Program-made: the position numbers and the translations under genes
Notes under the pieces: model-generated
Told to the model about the DNA's origin: nothing
Database searches by the model: none
Seen by the model: only the letters and a program-made list of their open reading frames with translations
In this document: positions 18,637 to 22,998 of the stretch, one piece after another
Position numbering within the stretch: the first letter of the stretch is position 1
Layout: each line of letters opens with the position of its first letter
Assembly (NCBI GenBank): GCA_003427395.1
Contig: BFEA01000012.1
Coordinates: forward strand, 3,360,333 to 3,383,330
Direction of reading: 5' to 3'
DNA: 22,998 nt
From: Chara braunii
Taxonomy: Eukaryota; Streptophyta; Charophyceae; Charales; Characeae

Positions 18637-19800
18637 ATGCCTCCAACCTCCCTGTGCCCGCCCCCTCGACCTCCGTACCCCCACCCCAAGTTGGCCAGGG
18701 CAGACATCGACATTCGATTATTAAACGTCAACGGTCTCATCCAAGCAACAACAGACAAAAAAGATGTTATATGGGATTTGATCAAATCCCCGGTCTCCGG
18801 CGGCTGGCCTGATGCAGTGTGCATCCAGGAAACACACCTCCAAGACACACCCCAACATGCAGCGAAAACCAACTTCATTTGGCCATACACATGCTACTCA
18901 GCGCCGGCAATCGACAGAGCGTCAACGGGAGTGGCAATATGGCTACCGCCATCCTCGAAACTCAAATCGGTGTCGGTACAGCAGGACCACCAACAAGGAC
19001 GGTGGGTGTGTCTCAAAATCGCATATGAAGAAGATGAGTTCTATCTGGTCAATGTGTATGCACCCAATGACCCCACTGACAGGGTAAACTTGTGGCTTGC
19101 CCTGCACCAGCACATACCAAAAGACGCCTCGACCATTATGATTGGTGACTTCAACACTACCCTGGACCCGGCGATGGGCCGAAGGTCCACCTCCCAAAGG
19201 TCGAACCCTGAGTCGCTCTCTCTGCCGGAAATGGGCCTGGACGTATTGATGCTTAAACAACTGATGGCGGACAGGGAACTGGAAGATGCCTACAAAGTAC
19301 TGCACCCTACCCAAAAAGCCTACACATGTCTGTCCTCTAGAGGAACCCGAGGCTTGGCCAACTCGCGAATAGTCCTCACTTTAGTATCAAAGGAACTGAT
19401 GGGCTTGACCACGACTGCAAAGATAACTGCAATCAGCCCATGCAAATCCTTTGACCACAGAATGATAACGCTAGGCCTCTCTTTCCATACTCATATCAAA
19501 AAAGGATCAGGTTTCTACAAACTCAATATTTCGCTGCGGGAACTTGAAAAATGAGATGAGTCACTCACAGATAACACCCAACACATCCCCTTCTTCGAAA
19601 AGTTGCAAGAGGCAAGAAACCACCTCCATGCCTATCTAGAAAGTCAGTCACATGCATGGAGGATACAAGCTAGAATCAGAAGAGAACACACAGAAGGAAC
19701 GATGGCAAGATCCCTCTTCAACAAAGCGAAAGCGCATACGCAGGCTTCACCTGTCCCCAGGCTTAGACAACCCTAGATGGCAGTGCTCCGATCGCTACAA
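18637..19800 (+). pseudogene. LINE C ORF2: AP-like endonuclease domain
   Basis: From ATG 18637 (305 codons to TGA 19552) the protein has the exonuclease-endonuclease-phosphatase fold motifs: LLNVNGL, CIQETHL (Gln-Glu at 18826), LVNVYAPND, MIGDFNTTLDP (Asp at 19147) and FDHRMI near the end. The usual SRxD block reads ANSRIVLTLVS, with Val where Asp is expected, so the active site is damaged. The enzyme would nick target DNA to start target-primed reverse transcription. After the TGA the same frame goes on with coherent sequence (DESLTDNTQHIPFFEKLQEA) to about 19800, where the reading shifts by one frame into NAYAITDCTTKYC. The ATG may not be the original start, since no 5' UTR can be defined. 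Confidence 0.86.
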
Positions 19801-19802
19801 AC

Positions 19803-20912
19803 GCTTATGCTATAACTGACTGCACCACCAAATATTGTACAGACCTGTTTACATCACAAACCCCCAACAAGAACCCCGGGGATGTCTGGAAAGCCAGGGT
19901 AGAGCTGCTTCGAGCTGCGCAATCGCGCTTAACGCAGGAACAAAAATCAGACCTGGACAAGCCTCTCTCACAGGAAGAGATATAGGCGGCCTTACAAGAC
20001 ATTGAGGAAGGGAAAACACCGGGGATTGACTCCTTCCCGAAGGAATTTTGGGTGTCGTTCTGGGAACTCCTCAAAGACGATCTGATGGAGTTCATAAAGG
20101 CTGTCCGTGAGGAAGGTTCCTTTGGGGGTATGATCGGTCAGGAAGTGACTACGCTCCTCTACAAAAAGGGAGACAAGGAGGACATTAGAAACTATAAACC
20201 TATTACCCTCCTCACGGTCCCCTACAAACGAGTGGCCAAAACTCTCACCATTCGCCTATTGCCGTCTATGAACCTGCTGATCCATCTTGATCAGACAGGA
20301 TTCATGCCCAACCGCAATATCCAGGACAACATCCTATTGGTCAACGAAACTATCAAATACGCACGCCAACGCAGAGTCCAAGCAATCATGCTGTTCATAG
20401 ACTTTGAGAAAGCATATGACCACGTCGATTGGGACTTCCTGGATATGCGCCTGGCGAGAATGAACTTCGGACCTCAATTCTGCCAATGGGTGCAACTCCT
20501 TCACAGATCGGCCACCACAAACATAATGCTCAATGGCCACCTTTCAGGGCCAATAAAGCTATAGAGGTCAGTACGGCAAGGGGACCCCGTCGCACCCCTA
20601 CTCTTTGTAATAGTCATGGAGGCCCAAGCAGCACTGATCCGAGCCCACCCGAAAATAAGTAAAATTCCAATCCCAGGGATCCCACACCATCTTATCCCAG
20701 TGACGTCACTGTTTGCTGATGACCTCACAATCCTTACTGGCATACGTGCGGATCGAGACAGCCTGCAAGCCCTGACCCAAACTACACACCTCTTTTCACT
20801 GGCGGCGGACATGAAAGTAAATTGGGGCTTAAAGACAGAGGGCTGGTGGCTCCACCCTCAAGACGTGCCCCCGCCACCGGACCCATGCATACCATGGTCA
20901 TTGATCGCCTAA
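19803..20912 (+). pseudogene. LINE C ORF2: reverse transcriptase domain
   Basis: One frame carries all L1-type RT blocks: EEI-stop-AALQDIEEGKTPGID, LLYKKGDKEDIRNYKPITLL, HLDQTGFMPNRNIQDNILLV, motif A FIDFEKAYDHVDW (Asp at 20400), RSVRQGDPVAPLLFVI and motif C SLFADDLTIL (20712-20723). The catalytic residues are present. TAG at 19983 and 20562 are the only interruptions; both stand where Gln would fit. The frame is lost near 20850 after KVNWGLKTEG. The block order and wording match the L1-like LINEs of plants and algae more than Tad or RTE types, but I judge this by eye only. Confidence 0.92.
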
Positions 20913-22715
20913 CAAGATGGGAAGGACTGGACACATCACTGGTGGGACGGACGCTGACAATCAACAATGCTATCCTCGCGGCTATATGGTACAAACTGGC
21001 AATGTGGCCGCTGACACCGCAACAATTTACCAGGCTACGAAAGGTGATCACATTGTATCTATGAAAAAATAGCACCAAATCGGATGGCTGTTTGAACAGG
21101 TTGTGTTGGGACTGTGGGACACCCTCACACAACCAAGACTCAAAAGGGGGTTGGGGATACTAGACTCCTCGTAGGAAACAACATTCCATGGAGACCCTTG
21201 GCCTGCGTGCAGATAGCTAGGCTAGGACCAGAATCAGTACCCTCCAACCACATACACCCCTTTCAATGGCTGACAAATAACCATTGGTCGATCCTGGGCC
21301 CTCGCTGCCACAGACAAGTAACAGGCGCGGCACGTGCCACCGCACAGGATATCCATAATGATCCCCTCTCGCCTAGCATGATTAAACTATGGAGGACGCG
21401 AGGCCCCAAACAAAAGCGCACGCCCAATAGGTGGCATTCCGTACGGAGGCAACCGCTGTTCGGAAACCCCTTCATCCTGGATGAGGACGAAAACCCCTTT
21501 ATGCTCACAACCAACTCACCGTGGCTGATCTGGGCAAAAAGAGGAATCTACACGGTGGGCGACCTCTGGGACCAGGTCAAATAGAAATGGGTCTCGTTGG
21601 ACGACTTAAGAACCAAGCTGAAGCATGTGAGGAATGTCGAAGAGAAGGCCAGCCAACTCATTGATGCACTTCCTCTAGCCTGGCAACAAACTCTCAAAAC
21701 AGGCCTGACGATTCGACCACAGGACTGGGTGGTCAGATATGCAGACCTGCCCTGACCGAAGAAAGTCTACAGGGTGAGCAACACAGACTGTGGGAGGTGC
21801 ATACTAGAAGCTTTCGGTTTGCACACCCCGGGAGTGCACCTCTCTCACTTGATCCGGGACGAGGACTCGGATATCACAGAATCATGGGTGAGACTGATGA
21901 ATGTGAGAGTGGCGGGGGACCAGAATAAAGGATTTCAGGCATACGAGCCGGTCACGCCCATCGCTCTCCTCCCCTTTGACCCGGAGGAATGGGAATGGAC
22001 GGACCAACAAATCTTGCATATCTGGGACTACACAGTCAAAGGGGGGTACAAGGCAGCTCGGCCTCAGCAGCAGATTGGACAAACAATCTCACAGAGATGG
22101 GAGCGAGATTCACCACTGAACCCACAGTTGCTGCGCAGCCTTCCTTGGACTAAATATGCCAAATTAATGCCATCAAGCCTCAGATCCCTGCAATGGCAAA
22201 TCTTACATCGCTGTCTCCCCAGCCCCGGTTGGATCGTATCGAGAACAGACCTCGAGCAAAAAGGACTGCTGTCCCCCATCTGCACTTACTGCGGCAGGGT
22301 GACACAGCCTGCCAGGGCAACTCTTGAACACTGCCTTCCGGCATGCCCGACGGCTGCTCAAATATGGAGGTGGTGGTATGCAGCGTTCCACTCGCTTACG
22401 AACTTGCACATGCCGTGGGACCTGGGTCTCATCCTCCTGGGCAAAAACCAAAAAATGCTTGCACACTGGACCCCGTTCGCTACCAACCTCTTCTCATATA
22501 TGAGGTTGCATGTCCTCATGCAAGCCTGGAGAGCAAGGTGCTCCTATGAGAGAAAAGATCACCAGTTTGGACTGTAGAGAGCACAACAGGAGATAGAAGA
22601 AGAAATCAGATCCCATACTCAAAATGCCTGGAAGACCATGAGACAGGAGTACCACGATGAAAAAGATGTCATCCTCAAGGAGGCTATTCGGGAGTCGTAT
22701 TGCCAGATCTGGTAA
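20822..22715 (+). pseudogene. LINE C ORF2: post-RT region with C-terminal zinc knuckle
   Basis: After the RT the reading moves through two frames: WEGLDTSLVGRTLTINN, a conserved post-RT GR-x-L-x-x-N element, to 21064, then GLWDTLTQPRLKRGLGILD (about 21108-21165). From 21174 one frame continues to 22715 with stops at 21582, 21753 and 22575. It contains RQPLFGNPFILDEDENPF and WAKRGIYTVGDLWDQ, familiar from streptophyte-type LINE proteins, then DYTVKGGYKAARP, SLRSLQWQILHRCLPSPGW and the zinc knuckle C-x2-C (22281, 22290) with H-x4-C (22329, 22344). It ends with a charged helix-like stretch (RAQQEIEEEIRSHTQNAW). The same region exists in LINE A and LINE B and is their best point of comparison. 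The zinc knuckle is thought to help bind element RNA. Confidence 0.85.
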
Positions 22716-22998
22716 GATCCTTACCATGTCTTCTCTGAACTACAAGACGATCTCAAGACGATCTCAATATGCAGTGGAAACACTGAAGGGCAGGAGAGAT
22801 GGCCTGGCAAAGAAAACCTTTGGAAGACTTTGCAGTCCCATTCCTCCCGACCAATTTTCTGCTCATCTCTTAGAACCCCACCGCACAATGGCTCATGCCT
22901 CCCTCATGCAGCGACCTATCCCGCCTGCCCATCTGCTACCCCCAGCACTGCCCTCCCCCCCCCCCCCTTCTCCCACCCCCATACCTTCAACCACCCTG
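22716..22998 (+). other. LINE C downstream sequence, open frame to the window edge
   Basis: After TAA 22713 the same frame stays open to the last base (94 codons), with low-complexity proline/serine coding at the end around a 13-base C run (22955-22967). It may be an extended C-terminus, like the proline-rich end of LINE A after its internal TAG, or simply 3' UTR. A 12-base sequence (AAGACGATCTCA) is tandemly duplicated near 22743-22766. Confidence 0.4.

Larger units (their letters stand above)
18637..22998 (+). mobile_element. LINE C: L1-like retrotransposon, runs past the window edge
   Basis: A nearly full-length ORF2: AP-type endonuclease (18703-19500), reverse transcriptase (about 20000-20900), post-RT region and zinc knuckle (22281-22346). 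No ORF1 is recognisable before it; gypsy integrase-end sequence lies up to about 18510, so LINE C is probably 5'-truncated and sits in or against the gypsy 3' end. No A-tail is seen before the window ends. At least five stops (19552, 19983, 20562, 21582, 22575) and several frame changes (near 19800, 20850, 21065, 21120) make it inactive. Confidence 0.88.

Noticed and set aside
12808-22715. Reassigned UAG codon (alternative genetic code)
   Set aside because: TGA and TAA also interrupt the same frames, and frameshifts are common, so decay explains the stops better than recoding.

Overview
This is a transposon-dense stretch of a eukaryotic nuclear genome. I see no intact host gene, rRNA or tRNA gene, CRISPR array or bacterial-type gene. 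About half of it is the remains of four retroelements: two nested L1-like LINEs (61-3014), one Ty3/gypsy LTR retrotransposon (12678 to about 18510) and a third, longer LINE (about 18637 to beyond the right edge). The host is probably a plant-lineage organism, perhaps a bryophyte or streptophyte alga. The grounds are the 13-base primer-binding site, which differs by one base from the plant initiator-tRNA-Met type, the L1-like reverse transcriptases, and nonsense mutations that fall mostly where CG and CHG methylation would place them. This is inference; fungi or oomycetes are not formally excluded.

Layout. 61-3014: LINE B on the minus strand, with its A-rich tail at the left edge, interrupted by LINE A on the plus strand (532-1819). 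LINE A is flanked by an 11-base target-site duplication, and removing it restores LINE B's reading frame up to its stop codon. Both elements carry a long perfect stem-loop just before the A-tail. 3015-4255: no recognisable gene. 4256-4474: CT microsatellites containing a 38-bp perfect palindrome (4405-4442) identical to the Nextera mate-pair junction adapter, so the assembly is suspect here. 4475-6310: GC-rich, unassigned, with a cluster of small hairpins near 6047-6175. 6311-9500: AT-rich, gene-poor, with three repeat families: about 123-bp degenerate tandem units, a 41-bp tandem repeat, and a 25-bp motif scattered in at least seven copies. 9500-12330: unassigned.

12330-18510: a Ty3/gypsy element with candidate 5' LTR, primer-binding site, gag with zinc knuckle, aspartic protease, long acidic linker, reverse transcriptase, RNase H, a PHD-like zinc finger and an integrase. 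All parts are in the expected order, but the element is broken by stops and frameshifts. The PHD-like finger between RNase H and integrase is the most interesting point in the window. 18637-22998: LINE C with endonuclease, reverse transcriptase and C-terminal zinc knuckle, lying where the gypsy 3' end should be; no 3' LTR is visible.

No element here looks able to move by itself. The value of the window lies in the nested insertion, the 3' stem-loops, the PHD-bearing gypsy, the mutational signature and the assembly artefact.
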